Below are positions 23,600-37,005 of a DNA stretch of 64,000 bases, piece after piece (the stretch's first letter is position 1; every line of letters begins with the position of its first letter). The notes beneath the pieces are model-generated. The model was not told the origin of the DNA, ran no database searches, and saw only the letters and a list, made by a program, of their open reading frames with translations. The stretch comes from Adineta steineri (lineage: Eukaryota > Rotifera > Eurotatoria > Adinetida > Adinetidae). A program made the translations under genes and the position numbers. Location of the stretch: contig CAJNOI010000134.1 of assembly GCA_905250115.1 (NCBI GenBank), forward strand, positions 29,601-93,600. The letters run 5' to 3'.

Positions 23600-24480
23600 T
23601 TTTCAAAAAACACCTCTACTTGATAATGTACAAATATAAAATGGCATACCACTAGTAATAAAAGCAAGTAATAATTCAATATCATACAAAAAAGTATCAA
23701 TAGTAGTTTGAAAATTAGATTTGAAAGAAACTGAATGAGATGTAAAATAAAATTTTCGTATAGTTTGTGGAATACAAAATATGATTAAAAGAAGAATTTG
23801 TATACATAACATACGAAGTAAATGACAATCAGTTTTTCAAAACTCATTGGACCTATTATAACAGCTTTAATTTCTATTCGATATTGAGTATATTAAATCA
23901 TTAAAATTAATGAAATAAAAATTGTTATAATTGCATATGTTAACTCAGTTATAAACCAACAGACAATATGTTTTCCATAACATGCTAATAGTGCATTGAT
24001 ACTATTAGCGTCATAACAATAAAGCATATGAGTATAGCTTTGCATTTTTTAACGTACTCATTTGTTATCGACAAAGATCTCATGATGATAATAACCATCG
24101 ATTATATGTTGCTAACATAATTATCCATATTGTGAGAGTTCTTGAAGTAAATACAATAAATGCACGAAGTTTACAAAGTCAATCATTTGTATTTGTTGGA
24201 TCCATATTCCAAGCTGACATAAAACGTGTAGTAATACCAAATACAAGAGGGAGAAGATCAATAATTAATGAGACAAAAAAAAAGAAAAGTACATGAATTT
24301 CTTTGAAAAATTGGTTGTGATAAAACAAGACAATTAAGAATATTTCCACATATACCAAATGAAAGAATAATTGTTGCTAAATAACAACTGAGTTGATGAG
24401 ATATGTTATATTTCAATGAATGGTTTTTTCGTTTAGAATGATTTAGAAGATGTAAATATTTCTATGGCTTGTTGAACAAA
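23600..24480 (-). pseudogene. Decayed rhodopsin-family GPCR
   Basis: Conceptual reading on the minus strand recovers GPCR pieces in order. TM1 is CGNILNCLVLSQPIF, TM2 SLIIDLLPLVFGITTRF, TM3 the CKLRAFIVFTSRTLTIWIIM region ending in the DRY-like NRWLLSS, then RQMSTLKNAKL-like sequence in loop 2. TM6 follows as QILLLIIFCIPQTIRKFY and TM7 as LLLAFITSGMPFYIYTL-like sequence. Stops interrupt after NTND, after LLSS, in the second loop and after RGVF; frame is lost across TM4-TM5. The pattern resembles the FMRFamide-receptor-like GPCRs that are numerous in bdelloids. The last stop, TGA after RGVF, sits where relatives have Arg-Lys, again a possible CGA to TGA change. An intact GPCR lies just beyond at 25193-26117 but is only distantly similar. 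Confidence 0.65.
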
Positions 24481-25192
24481 TGAGAATTTAACTATGCAAA
24501 ATAAAAATTCTGGACCACTGTTATTTTTCTGTTCAATATTGTTTTTATAGAACAAGATATTATTTAAATTTATACTCATTAATTGTTAAATATTCTTTTT
24601 CACATTCTTTTCGATTAATTAAATTCAATTATTAAACACATCGATTGTTGGTATTTAAATATTTCTTTGTGAAACTATTCAAGGTGAACAGTTAACAGAT
24701 ATATTTCCAAGTATTCAGTAATGAATTTCCATAGTTGAATATATAATTATAATCTTATAGGCGTAAAATAATAAGACTTTTGATTTCCTGTAACATTCAA
24801 TGTGCGTATCTAATTCAGGATGTGAGTATTGTAAACATATCCGTAATCAAACTAGTTTCAGTAAAATGGATGTGGTCCTACTTACACCTGTCTAATTAAC
24901 ATTATAGAATGGAATAGAGACAATCTGTATACCTATAAAAATTTACAATGAGTTTTTGAATATCTTTCGAATAATTAGACTTTTAGCATCGTCATAATAA
25001 CAGAAATATAAGCTTCAATATTTTTTCATACAATTTTTGTATTAGTAATAGTTATTCCAATGACTCTATGATCTTGTGAGATTTAAGTTTCACATTCTCA
25101 TGGCCAAAGTATATTTAACAAAAAAGAAACATGAACAAAAATAGTGTCTCATTTATTTATTCAATAAAACAATATAGAACTATTTATTGTTA
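24481..25192. other. AT-rich spacer between two GPCR loci
   Basis: No gene, repeat or RNA is recognised. Confidence 0.5.
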
Positions 25193-26117
25193 TTAGTTTC
25201 GATTATTACGAAGTATGTTAAGAAAATATTTTCGTAATTTACGATTAAAAATAAATAAGTCAATTACATTGATGATTAAACTTATACATGGTAACATTGT
25301 AATACCATGAAATACAACATAAGATATAGCGGTTCCATCCCAATCAATTGCTCCGACAATATACGCAGGTATCCACCCGCAAATTAATATTACAAACATA
25401 AAAATTATATGTTTTAATAAACGGATATAACGTTGACTTAGAGTAGTAACTAATATAGTATTATCATTATTATTCATTGGTTGAACACGACGTGTTGAAT
25501 GATGAACAAACTTAAAAATAATAATATTTGTCACAGCTAACAGTATGGCAGGCAATATGCCACTAATACATAATGCATATATTTGATAGTTAAGGTCAAG
25601 ACCTGATATTAAACAATGCTAAAAAGAAAGATCAACAAATAGATATATGTATTAATTGTTACAAGATAAGTACCATAAGACTTGAATCAAACTGAGGTAA
25701 TGGCAATAGTATTCCAGTTATCCATTGAACAATAATGCATCTAATAATCCATGTTTTTGTTCGAAATAATCTTTTATGTAGATTTAAAATAGCAATTAAT
25801 CGATTTAATGAAACAATGCATAAAGCATAAAGAAATTGACAATTAACCATCGTTTGCAAATAAAGTATTAATAAACATGATTGTTCAGTCCATAAGATAT
25901 TCGAATAAAATGTGTTCATGAAAAAATAAATCATCCAAAATGTAGCACATAGAAATATAGTAATACATATATTAAGAGTAAACAGATGAATAGAAGTATA
26001 AAAACGTTGATTGAAACAAAGTGGTAAAGCATATAAAATTGATCCAATAGATATTAATGCAAGTATAACAACTTTTATAATAACCAAAATAATTACAATC
26101 TGATCATCATTCATCAT
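25193..26117 (-). CDS. Rhodopsin-family G-protein-coupled receptor (orphan)
   Basis: Two exons, 26117-25674 and 25618-25193, join in phase 0 across a 55-nt intron to give 289 aa. Seven hydrophobic segments are present. TM3 ends in SLNRLIAI, the position of the DRY motif with Asn-Arg instead of Asp-Arg. TM6 reads FVILICGWIPAYIVGAI. TM7 ends in INVIDLFIFNRKLRKYF, an atypical form of NPxxY. The third intracellular loop is short (HHSTRRVQPMNNNDN). The extracellular N-terminus is very short. It is a plasma-membrane receptor of unknown ligand, in the style of the many small orphan GPCRs of bdelloids. The start is the first Met before TM1; a second Met follows directly. Confidence 0.8.
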
Positions 26118-26878
26118 TAGTGTTTTCTAAGGTAAAAAGAAGGTGTTATATGAACATTATAATCATTATTATTCTCTACGCTATTGAATAGACACAAAAG
26201 ATTTTTGTTAATGGTACTAAATATCTTTCATATGTCAAAAATAACCATGTACTTCATAAATAAAAAATGTCATACTCAATCTTGTCACTTAACATAGCAA
26301 AAGTAATTTTTTCCGTTCCACATAGAATGAATAACTAGAGCAGAATGTATTGCAAAAAGAAGATAAGATATGAATAAGTTTAGAATAAGAAAATAGAAAA
26401 TATTTATTTAATTGTAATAGTCAGTGAAGAATTTGTCAATTTCATTCACACCTAATGGAGTTGAAAAAAGTGAAAATCATGTTTCTTCTGCTACAATTAA
26501 TGATGCGATCATCCGATAGGTAAAATAGGTATAATTGGGAATTGAGAGAGAAATGTAGTTTTTCTTCTTTCACCTGGAATTTTTTACGCTACTTAGACCT
26601 AATTACGAATCGTGACATAGAAATCCGACAAATTTCTATATATTCTATAAGAAATGTCAGTCATATATATATCGGCTGATAGAACATCATAAATGCTATA
26701 AAAGTAAAACTACTTTTTCATTTATATGTTCATGAACTCATTGCTGAATATGTATATATAGCACTTAAAATAAAAATGCAAGCATAGACTATATATTCTC
26801 AAATACATATTTTGACTGTTCACATATATTTTTGATCGTAGTCTTACGTTCCCATCGTATTTCGCAATTGATAGCGAT
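26118..26878. other. AT-rich spacer
   Basis: Nothing recognisable beyond AT-rich sequence. Confidence 0.5.
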
Positions 26879-28030
26879 TTATGAAAGTTTATGCAAGTTG
26901 AGACTTTTTATTGTAGCAGTGACGATAGTATCGTTACTCCATTGAATAGCATTTACTATAGGATTCATCGATGATGATATATTTCTATAGTCTTGTAAGA
27001 TATTTCCATCAGAAGAAATATGTAAAAGTTGAGTTTCCAAAGCATTTATTATGATCCATTGATCATTATTTATCGAACAACATCGAGCAAGTATACTCAG
27101 TGGAATTGACCACAAAACTTCGAATGTAATTGATGAATGTAGATCAAGACGATTTTGAAAGGTATGAGCATTGCAAATAATAAATGCTAATTTTTCATTT
27201 CTATAACTGAAAGTAAGAATAGATTCGTATAGTGGACAAATAGCTAATGGATGCCATTCTTTAACGAATTCAATTGATGGATGAAGAGTATATTCATACA
27301 AAAATGCAGACATATCTATAGTTGATAAGTATAAAGTCGTATCAGAACATGCAGCACATGACCAATCTTTTTTATTATGATGAACAATTGTACATTCTTG
27401 AAGTTCCATTGTATTTTCATCAAGAGTAAAAATATTTTTTTTTGTAACTAAAATAAACTGATTGAGTGTTGATGCCCAACATATATTGACATATTCACAT
27501 GGCCATGGAATTTGTTTAACAATAGTTAAAGTTTGATCAAGTAAACATAGATAAGGTTTTTGTTCAATTAATAAATATTTATTACTACAAGCCATAGATA
27601 TAGAACTTTTACTAACTACTTGAACAGATCGATAGGGCTGTTCAAAAGGAAAGAGATTTTGTTGTGATATCTTGCTTGAAATATCTTCTACTATCGTATT
27701 ATTTTGTATTGATTCATTGAAATTAACTTCTAATTCACCAAGCTCGATTTGTTGATTGTTTTCAATATTCGAACGTTTCACATTTTGATAAACACTTTTA
27801 CACCATTTGTTAAGAATCGTCAAACAAGATCGTTTTTCCATTGATGGTTTTTTAGTCTGATCCGTATTTGTATTTGTTTCGTTGACTACAGAAATCAATT
27901 GAGTAGTATGTTCCATAAAATGATCATTACATAAATCTTTATTATGACACTCACATACGGCTAGAGCTGAACGTTCACACAAATCGACAGAACATAATTT
28001 CAATAATGAAGTCATGTTTCCAGCAGACAT
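26879..28030 (-). CDS. B-box-like zinc finger protein with propeller-like C-terminus
   Basis: An intron-free frame of 383 aa. The N-terminus carries a B-box-type metal-binding pattern: Cys13, Cys18, Cys26, Cys28, Cys34, His37 and His41 (SVDLCERSAL, CECHNKDLCNDHF). It resembles the B-box of the NHL genes at 49259-54169 but without the following coiled coil. From about residue 130 the protein shows repeated beta-rich segments ending in aromatic or acidic turns (YLCLLDQTL, FILVTKKNIFTLDENT, LYLSTIDMSAFLYEY, WIIINALETQLLHISSDG), which I read as a degenerate beta-propeller. The protein is probably a cytosolic interaction protein; no catalytic motif is seen. This is a lineage-restricted family as far as I can tell, and the function is unknown. 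The start is the first Met; Met6 is possible. Confidence 0.75.
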   Translation of the reverse strand: MSAGNMTSLLKLCSVDLCERSALAVCECHNKDLCNDHFMEHTTQLISVVNETNTNTDQTKKPSMEKRSCLTILNKWCKSVYQNVKRSNIENNQQIELGELEVNFNESIQNNTIVEDISSKISQQNLFPFEQPYRSVQVVSKSSISMACSNKYLLIEQKPYLCLLDQTLTIVKQIPWPCEYVNICWASTLNQFILVTKKNIFTLDENTMELQECTIVHHNKKDWSCAACSDTTLYLSTIDMSAFLYEYTLHPSIEFVKEWHPLAICPLYESILTFSYRNEKLAFIICNAHTFQNRLDLHSSITFEVLWSIPLSILARCCSINNDQWIIINALETQLLHISSDGNILQDYRNISSSMNPIVNAIQWSNDTIVTATIKSLNLHKLS

Positions 28031-28775
28031 GAAGATATACTACGATGTCAACTCTCACTAAATATATATGTTTATGACTTTTGTGTCTGCGATTAACCAA
28101 TTTATAGCCAACATGGTGTATATATAAAGTTGATCTTATGTGACATAAATAACAAAATATAGTCAGTATTTTTATTATTATTATTTTTTCTTCTTCTTCA
28201 GCTATACTATTTGCATAAGAACTATATGAGATTTTCTTTCCGTATACAGTTGTAATATGATTCGGAAAATAGTAGACGACAAATACATGTTCTATTATGG
28301 TTTGACACGTAAAATTAAATAATCAAATGAAAGATATTCTATTTTGATAACAATAAAAAAAAATTTAAAAATTGAATACACTGTTTATTATTTCATTATA
28401 TTAGTTGTAAAAATAGACACAATGCAATATGACATGTTATATATATTTAATAAACCTACGTCACTTCTTTTAGATTATTTTTCTTCTCAAATAATATAGT
28501 ATAGCCTTTATTAATAAAATACTTTTATATGACATATTTATTAAATCGAGTATTATGTAAATACAACATATTATTGTATATATTGATTGTCATATATCAT
28601 TGCTTACAAATGCTTTGTCAATACGACGAGATAAAAACAGATGACATCATACTTTGTTTCTTATCTTTGAAATAATATGATAAACATGATGCTATCATTT
28701 TCAACTAAAATGACTATGAAAAAATGATATATATATAAATACATAGAATTATTATGTTAGTAAAAATAAAGCAAA
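28031..28775. other. Divergent intergenic region with a TATA box
   Basis: This lies between two genes transcribed away from each other. TATATAAAT at about 28732-28740 is some 40 bases before the cathepsin ATG. Confidence 0.5.
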
Positions 28776-29999
<1,224 letters not shown>

Positions 30000-30110
30000 A
30001 TCGATTTTTTATAGAAATAAAATATAAATACTGAAATAATAATGTTACTAATGGTTTGTTTTATTATTTTCTTATTCTAATCCAACATTAGAAAAACATA
30101 TTTATTTTCT

Positions 30111-33100
30111 TTAAGAAGAAGACGGTAACAATTTTTCAACAAGAATTTTAGAACCGGCAAACGCTTGCCGTTTGAGTGTTTCAACAGCAGATGGTACAAG
30201 AAATGATCGAATTTTTTCACATTCATCCGGTTGACCATGTTCAAGCATGCTAAATATAATCGATAAATTAAAAATATATTCAATAAAACAAAAATCATGT
30301 ATTTACTTGACAAATAGAAAACAACCACGATTACATAATATCCATGTACGTAATGTATCAGGTGAAATTGTTGATAATATTGTTGAAAGAAGTGCTAAAT
30401 CGATTCAAATTTTATTTAGATAAAAGATTTGGTTTTTTTCGTTAAAGAATATTTTACTTTTTTTATGTTTATTTGCTTTTTGTCTTTTTCCATCAGCTAT
30501 AATTAAATGTCTTAAAACATTATGAGCTATTTGATTTTCAATAAGATTTGTTTCGGATTGTGCTTCAACAGTTGATTCACCTAATACGGTACTTAATGCT
30601 GTATAAAATGCAGATAAATCATCTTCAGCTAAATAGAATATATATATGAAATAGTAAGACAAAAAAATAATATGTTATTTACGTGAAAGTTTTGCTATCA
30701 TTTCGGTCATCATAAAACCATGAAAACCATCTTTTAATGAGAAAAGAATATTTGTTGTAAAAAATTCCAAAAAATATGATTTGCAAAAATCAAATAATTC
30801 ACGTTGACGAATATCAGCATCTTTTTTACTAAATATAAGAACAATAGAGTATAATTTCTAAGAAAATAAATTTTTTCTTACCTTGTATTTAATTTGTCAC
30901 TTGATTTCATTAATTGAATAAGTTGATATTGTAAATGTTTAGTATTACGTGGTGCAATTAAATACATAAGTACTTTTTTACCAAATGGATCATTAATGAC
31001 TTCATCGAAGCTAGACATTAATTCCTAAATATTGACAAAATTAATATATGAAAGTTTAAGTTGAACTTCCGTAGGTTTATTTATTATTTGAAAACATCTT
31101 TCAACAATCTCGCTTCATGAAGTTACTAGCTAAAGTATATTCTATAAACTGACACATATTTTGAAAGAAAAAAAAAATCAAAATTTATTGTATTTATACA
31201 AGCAATTGATAGGAACAATATTACGTTTTTAACTAGATAACAAGGTTCTTATAGCGCAATACCTAATACCTAATTTTTGCCCAGAAAAAAAGAAAAAATA
31301 TACATAGAAATATCTATGAATCTCGTAACGGGAGACTTCTGGATGAGCAAGTTTTGTCAATTTTTTTCGCATAAAACGATGTCTTTAATGCAGATTATTA
31401 GGGTAGGGGTGGGTGTACCGGTAGTTGTGGCTGTGGGTTTTGCCATGTTATCTACACTCTTACCCACACCCACACCCTCATAGATATATTCAGTCTATGC
31501 AATATCATAGTATTTTATATCAAAATAAGTGTTCTTACTTCACCGCAACCCTATGATCGAAAAGAAAAGTGGTACATATATGTCCCACCGCCTGTTAAAG
31601 GGTTGATAAGTTAAAGTTCATCGGTTCCTAATCTTAGCATCTGTCTGACTAATCGTTTTTTGTTTTTATACATAAATCAAAGTATTTCGAAGTTTTCTGT
31701 TCAACAAGAGAACTATCACAAGATTAGGCATCAACTGGGAATTCAATCATACAGAACAAAATGGTTACAAATAAAAGAATTACTAGACTTAGAAACACAT
31801 TGCCAGGTCTTTATGTAGACTTGAATATACTCTTGTAAGAAGCTATTTCACTTTTATGAATCCTGTGGCAGTTATTTAACTTGAATTTTTAGATTTGATT
31901 GTTTTATAAACAATAGAGGTTTTAATTAAAAATCTATCATACCTGTAAAACTATTTTTGAGACAAGTTTTGTATCATCAACCATGTCAAAAATAGTCCAT
32001 AAAACAGGATAACCTTGTTCTTCTTTAGCAATTTTAACAACAAATGATTTAAAACTTTTTATTAATAATTTTCGATCCTATATTAATAAAATATTTATTT
32101 AGTTTTAATTCAAATAAAGAATTAACATACTTTATTTGATCCATACCATAAACAATGAATTGCAACATGAGCACCATCACGACTATGAATCATTTTAATT
32201 AATTTTTCTTTTACGGCATCAATTAATTCCTATTTAATAACATGTAAAATTATTCAGATCAATCGAAAAAAAAAGATGATATTTACTTCTCGACCTTTTT
32301 CGTTAGCATTTCGTATATATTCATGCATAACACGATGAACAATTGATGTACTTAATAAATCTCTTAATAATTATGGAAAAAAAACAAATCGATTATTTTA
32401 ATTATTAATTCAAATAATAAATATTCACTTTTGAATACAAGCCATAAGATTTTCTTGCATATAATCAAGTACATTTGTTCGTTGACCTGTAGCTGTCTTA
32501 CTTGCAAGTAATTCTTCAATATTTTTTACATCAGTTGTCTAATATATAAACATACATATATATTCAATAAAAATTAAATCAATATCTAACTTTAAGAATA
32601 GTATATTCTCGACCATAAAATTCTTGAACAAGTTGAAAACGTTCAGCTGAATTACAAAAATCATTGTAACAAAGTTCCAATACACGACAACCAATCTATA
32701 TTATTACAAATAATCGAAAAATCAAAAAAAAAATAATTATCTATTTATCTACTTACAGTATGTCGTGCAAGTTTACAAACATGACCATGTAGACTTTTCT
32801 TAATTGCATCTCTTTGAACATCCGTTCTAGAAAAACATATATATTAGAAAAACAATAAATCTTATCGAACGAAGTAACTGGAAGGATAATGCTTCCTAAT
32901 CTATAATGCTTCTTCTTACCCATATGTTAAAAATTTAATGATAACATGATGAGCATAAAGTGATTTTGCCATCGTTGCTATATCCTCTAGAATATTAAAA
33001 TATGAAAAAAAAAAGAAATTTTTTCTTCTTATTTACTTTGAATTTGATCGAAAATGTATTGTTTTTGTTGTTCGTTACCAAATTGAACAAGACATTCAAG

Positions 33101-33704
33101 TACACGTGTTGTATCATGTGCCATTGATAAAAATTTAACATTACCTTCAATTAATTTCATTAATTCTCCACATAATTTTACTCGAACTTCTTTCGTTGTT
33201 TCATCTCGACGTAACATTTCCCAGATTTTCTTTGATTTATCAGCCATATCAAATAGAACACCACGTCGTAATTTTTGTCGTTCTTTTAAACGTTCTCGAA
33301 ATGTTGTATTTTCTTTATCTTGAACAATATTAATATGTTTTTTCTTGCTCTTTTTTATTTCCATTTGTTTTTGTTTAGTTTTTAATTGTTTTTTAATCTG
33401 TTTAACATTGGATAAAATTGCTGGATCGGTTTTAGCTCGTACTTGACGTTTAGCAGCAGCAACTTCTGCTAGTTTTTCACTAGCACGAGATTTAAGAGAT
33501 GAGGAAAGTGCTTCAAAATCCATCTAAAATAAATCATTTATTTTTGTTTTAAATTAAGAATAATAAAAACAAGAATTTATTTACCTTTTTTGGTGTTTCA
33601 TTTTCAGTATTATTAAGTGAAAATTGAACTTTCTTCTTTTTTTGAACGGTATCGTCGGATTTCTTTGGAAGCTTACGCTTCTTAGTTTCTACGGAAGTAC
33701 TCAT
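30111..33704 (-). CDS. PUM3: Pumilio-domain protein PUM3/Puf6 (ribosome biogenesis factor)
   Basis: Transcription starts at the ATG at 33704 (MSTSVETKKRKLPKK, a basic nucleolar-type N-terminus), continues in exon 33523-about 33037 and through about a dozen short exons, ending at the TAA at 30111-30113 (KILVEKLLPSSS). The second exon matches PUM3: KIWEMLRRDETTKEVR, LIEGNVKFLSMAHDTTRVLECLVQFGNEQQ. Later exons supply Puf-like helical repeats (YGREYTIL, HSRDGAHVAIHCLWYGSNK, DPFGKKVLMYLIAP) and the family C-terminus with QAFAGSKILVEKLL. PUM3/Puf6 proteins bind RNA or DNA without strict sequence choice and act in nucleolar 60S subunit assembly. Introns are about 50-60 nt, except one of 918 nt at 31025-31942. 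I have not verified every splice site. Confidence 0.85.
31025..31942 (-). other. Enlarged PUM3 intron carrying a telomere-like hairpin
   Basis: The intron has a donor at 31942 (GTATGAT on the minus strand) and an acceptor at 31025 (ATATTTAG). It is about 15 times longer than the other introns in the gene. It contains the G-rich/C-rich structure at 31400-31477 and no coding sequence, so an insertion is likely. Confidence 0.6.
31400..31477. repeat. G-rich/C-rich hairpin of the TGTGGG group inside an intron
   Basis: The left part holds AGGGTAGGGGTGGGTGTA and GCTGTGGGTTT; the right part holds TACCCACACCCACACCCT. The outer arms pair as GGGTGGGTGT with ACACCCACACCC, with small mismatches. CCCACA occurs twice on the right. 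Confidence 0.6.
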
Positions 33705-34508
33705 CTAAAACAATAGATTTAAACGTATAGTAAAATTAGAATTCTATCGAATAGAGTCGAAAAATATAAATGAGTGTTGTAGAAGGATAAAATGGATCTG
33801 AAGTCGCCTCCGTTAACAACCAATCAAATGAGATAACTGATAGATGGTGTTACATGATTGAAAATCAACTATATTTATATTTTGATTTTTGTATAAAATC
33901 AAAAGTTTTTTCATCAGTACAGAATTGAATAGAATCTTCATATACTCGAATAAATTTCATGACTATTGCGGATTACTCTACATCTATACGTTTACCATCT
34001 TGATTGTTATATAAATATGAAACTTTAATAGAATATTGTGTTCTGTTCATTAGCTTCTTTCCTAGATTAATATTCTATGTATGGTTTCCTCTAATGTATA
34101 CAAAATGATTATATAATGAATTAAAATCGATGATGTAAAAGTTGATTATAGTACATCAAAAATTAACAATGCAGTATTCTTTTTAATTAGGAACAAAAAT
34201 TTCTTCGATTTAACTTTCTTATCTATAAACAGCTGATTTATGATTCAATACAAAATAATCTTAGCTTAAAGGCAGCGAAAATTGATGAGAAACACTTAGC
34301 AATAATGACTGTAACAGAATATGAGAAAAAAACGTGATAGATATCAAATAAAACAAATGTGTTTTATTACATCACTTCTCTATTATGAAAAATATTTTTT
34401 ACAAGTTCAAATCCTAAATCTTCTTTATTTGGTTAAATAAAAAGTAGAAAAAAAAACACTCATTTCGTTATTATTCTATATAATATATACAAAACAACAT
34501 AAGATCTA
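33705..34508. other. AT-rich spacer
   Basis: No gene or element is recognised. It contains the PUM3 promoter and the 3' end of the SMS-like gene. Confidence 0.5.
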
Positions 34509-35515
34509 TTAAACTTCTTTTGCATCACCCGGACGTGCAACTTCACTTGGTTTTTCCATATGTTCTGGTTGTTCGTGCTGTTCTTGATGTCCATACGATG
34601 GTCCAGTAAGTAAACTTACTGGTGCATCGGCTGGCGGTCTTCCATAACCTTCAAACCACAGAAAAAATCGTGATATAATAATAGTTCGTCGTTCAGCTAA
34701 AGATTTTATATAATAATGATATGTATCCCATGTTAGTTTCGATAACAAATAACCGAGAAAAACGTCCACTGTATAATGAAATCGTGTTGAAATAATAAAT
34801 AAATAACCAATTATAGTAAATATCCAAACAACTAATGTTGTTATATAAAATGATAATGGATCACCCGTTGAATCTAATTTTGGATAAAGCCAACCAGGTC
34901 TACGACGAGTTGTATTTTCATCAATACCTTTATATTTATACCATAACCAACGTATTGGATAATGTTCTTCACCTTTAGAGTATGTTGTCCAAGCAAGAGC
35001 ACATAATGTTACTATTGAAAAAATATCAACAAAAGAATATTTTAAAGAAAATAAAATTTTATGAATTTACATGTAACTGTATGACCAGAAAAAAGAACAT
35101 CACCACATGTTGCATGTACTAAACTCATGATATAAAAAGCTTCAATGGGTGGTGAACCTACAGCTGTTGTATTACAACCTGGTAATGGTACACTTAATGA
35201 TGTAACATAAATAGATATACTTCTCATGATAAACATAACAGCTTGAAGAAAAAGCCATCGACGAAAAACAATTAAACGTATATCACGTTGAAAAATATAA
35301 CGAATAATAACTGAAATAAATGCAGTTAAAAGATAATAATTATTTATTGAATAAAATGTCCAGTAAGGTAATAATTTATGGCCAATATCAGGCAATGCTG
35401 GCATCCAAAATGGAGAATTTCGATCGGCCCATACTTGAACAAGTGAATTTATATAGAGTGTAACAAGAAAAAATATTATTGAAAAACACAACGGTAAACA
35501 AGCAAATTGTGCCAT
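34509..35515 (-). CDS. Sphingomyelin synthase-like phosphotransferase
   Basis: Two exons, 35515-35071 and 35011-34509, give 315 aa. About six membrane segments are visible (for example LCFSIIFFLVTLYINSLV, YYLLTAFISVIIRYIF and FTIIGYLFIIS). The two diagnostic motifs of the sphingomyelin synthase branch of the PAP2 superfamily are intact: CGDVLFSGHT, split from its helix by the intron, and HYTVDVFLGY. The His of SGHT and the His and Asp of HYTVD form the catalytic triad that moves phosphocholine or phosphoethanolamine onto ceramide in Golgi or plasma membrane. The window sequence cannot say which headgroup is used. No N-terminal SAM domain is encoded, so it is closer to SMS1/2-core or SMSr-without-SAM forms. 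The C-terminal tail is hydrophilic, rich in Glu, Gln and Pro. Confidence 0.88.
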
Positions 35516-36531
35516 TCGTTTAAGTCAGTTGATACGTTATCATTGCTAAATAGAAAAAAAAGAGAGAGCTATGAATAGAATTGTGCATGCTGACCGCATT
35601 GAAAGAAAAAGAGAGAGAGAGAAAGGAAAAAGAAGAACTATACCCTCGAACAATCGATGAAGGAAAAAGAAAATGAATGTACTAACGTATTGTCTATGAG
35701 TCAGCGCATGGCTAAAGAAGACAGTAAATGTTGAATGATGTCTATGAACAGCAATAACAATTCCTTATGGTGTGAAAATTTTCTGTATAATTGTTTTTTG
35801 TTTTAGTTCAATAGTATTGAACCTAAAAATATATGATTTCTTTCTTTCTTCATGATTAAATATCATGAATCATTACTGACTATGCGTTCATCATTTTATT
35901 GTGAGTGCAGTTATATATAATCAAATTAATTAAGAATATTGAATTTGTACATCTTCTAATGCAGATATAAATCTGTCTTGTACCATCTACTTATCTTGAA
36001 ATTTATGTATATCTGCCATATATATTCAGATAAAACTGAAAACGCCGAAACTATTTACTTTGATAGTATAATCAATAGAAGCAATAAACACCAGATTTGA
36101 ACGATGTACTTAACATCTTTCGCATGTACTGTAAATTTATTTGAAGAAGTAGGTCACAGTAGTTACTATAATTAAATATCTTGTACATTCTATCATAAAC
36201 TTTAATATATGCGACATATTTAGATTTGTTTTCCCTTGACAAGAAATGTAAGAATTCTATCTGTAAAAGGGTAGCTACAAACGAGATTTCATTTAACATT
36301 AGCTCGATAATTGCTTTATTACCCGTAGCTGCTAATCGATAGTTATTCAATGAAAATACGAAATAATTGTCTTATCCAACTTCCATGATGTTTAATTATC
36401 GTATATAATTAAAATGAATCAAATTGATTTTTTTTGTTCTTTATTAAGTTCTTAAAAATTCGCTTTATTCTCGTTTTAAACTATAACAAAATGAGTATCC
36501 ATTAAAGAAAACAGACAAAATCTAGGAACGT
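35516..36531. other. Spacer, purine-rich near 35555-35640
   Basis: A GA-rich tract occurs near 35600. A minus-strand 92-codon run at 36350-36072 has no recognisable motif and I do not call it a gene. Confidence 0.45.
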
Positions 36532-37005
36532 TTATTTTTGTTGTTGTTGTTGTTGCTGTTGCTGCTGAAGATGCATTTGAATAATGCCATTAATTTGTTG
36601 TCTTGTTAATAATTTATCATATAAAACTTTTTGTAATTTATCAATTTCAACTTGAATATAATCATGTTTACGTTTGAAATAATCTTGTGCTTTTTTTGGA
36701 CGCATTTCAATAAAAAAACCTGTACCAACATCAACTAAAACATGATCAGGATCAGATAAACGACCAGGAACATACATGGATGATGAAAGTGGTACAAGTA
36801 ATGAATTATCTTGATTATTTGTTGGTAAACGTGATACAGCTAACATTGATTCACCAAAACCTTCTTGAGCATATTGAAGACGTTGTATCGATGATTGTAA
36901 CATTTCAATATCAGATTGTAATTGTGTACGGACTTGTTCAATTTGTGCCATACTTAAACCAGCTGGTTGCTGATCGCTTGGAGCAGATGCTGTTGCAGCC
37001 GACAT
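36532..37005 (-). CDS. PFDN5: Prefoldin subunit 5
   Basis: An intron-free frame of 157 aa from the ATG at 37005 (MSAATASAPSDQ). The open frame extends further upstream in frame, but that part has no prefoldin similarity and is probably leader. An N-terminal coiled coil (QVRTQLQSDIEMLQSSIQRL) is followed by the diagnostic beta-hairpin region LLVPLSSSMYVPGRL, DHVLVDVGTGFFIEM, then a C-terminal coiled coil with AQDYFKRKHDYIQVEIDKL. This is the alpha-class arrangement. PFDN5 belongs to the hexameric prefoldin co-chaperone that hands nascent actin and tubulin to CCT in the cytosol. The length equals the usual 150-155 aa. The odd feature is a terminal glutamine run of about ten residues ending in Lys, from a CAA/CAG tract at 36536-36568. 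Confidence 0.93.
   Translation of the reverse strand: MSAATASAPSDQQPAGLSMAQIEQVRTQLQSDIEMLQSSIQRLQYAQEGFGESMLAVSRLPTNNQDNSLLVPLSSSMYVPGRLSDPDHVLVDVGTGFFIEMRPKKAQDYFKRKHDYIQVEIDKLQKVLYDKLLTRQQINGIIQMHLQQQQQQQQQQK

Noticed and set aside
36072-36350. Minus-strand 92-codon open frame
   Set aside because: No motif, no supporting promoter or partner exon; AT-rich DNA easily yields such a run.
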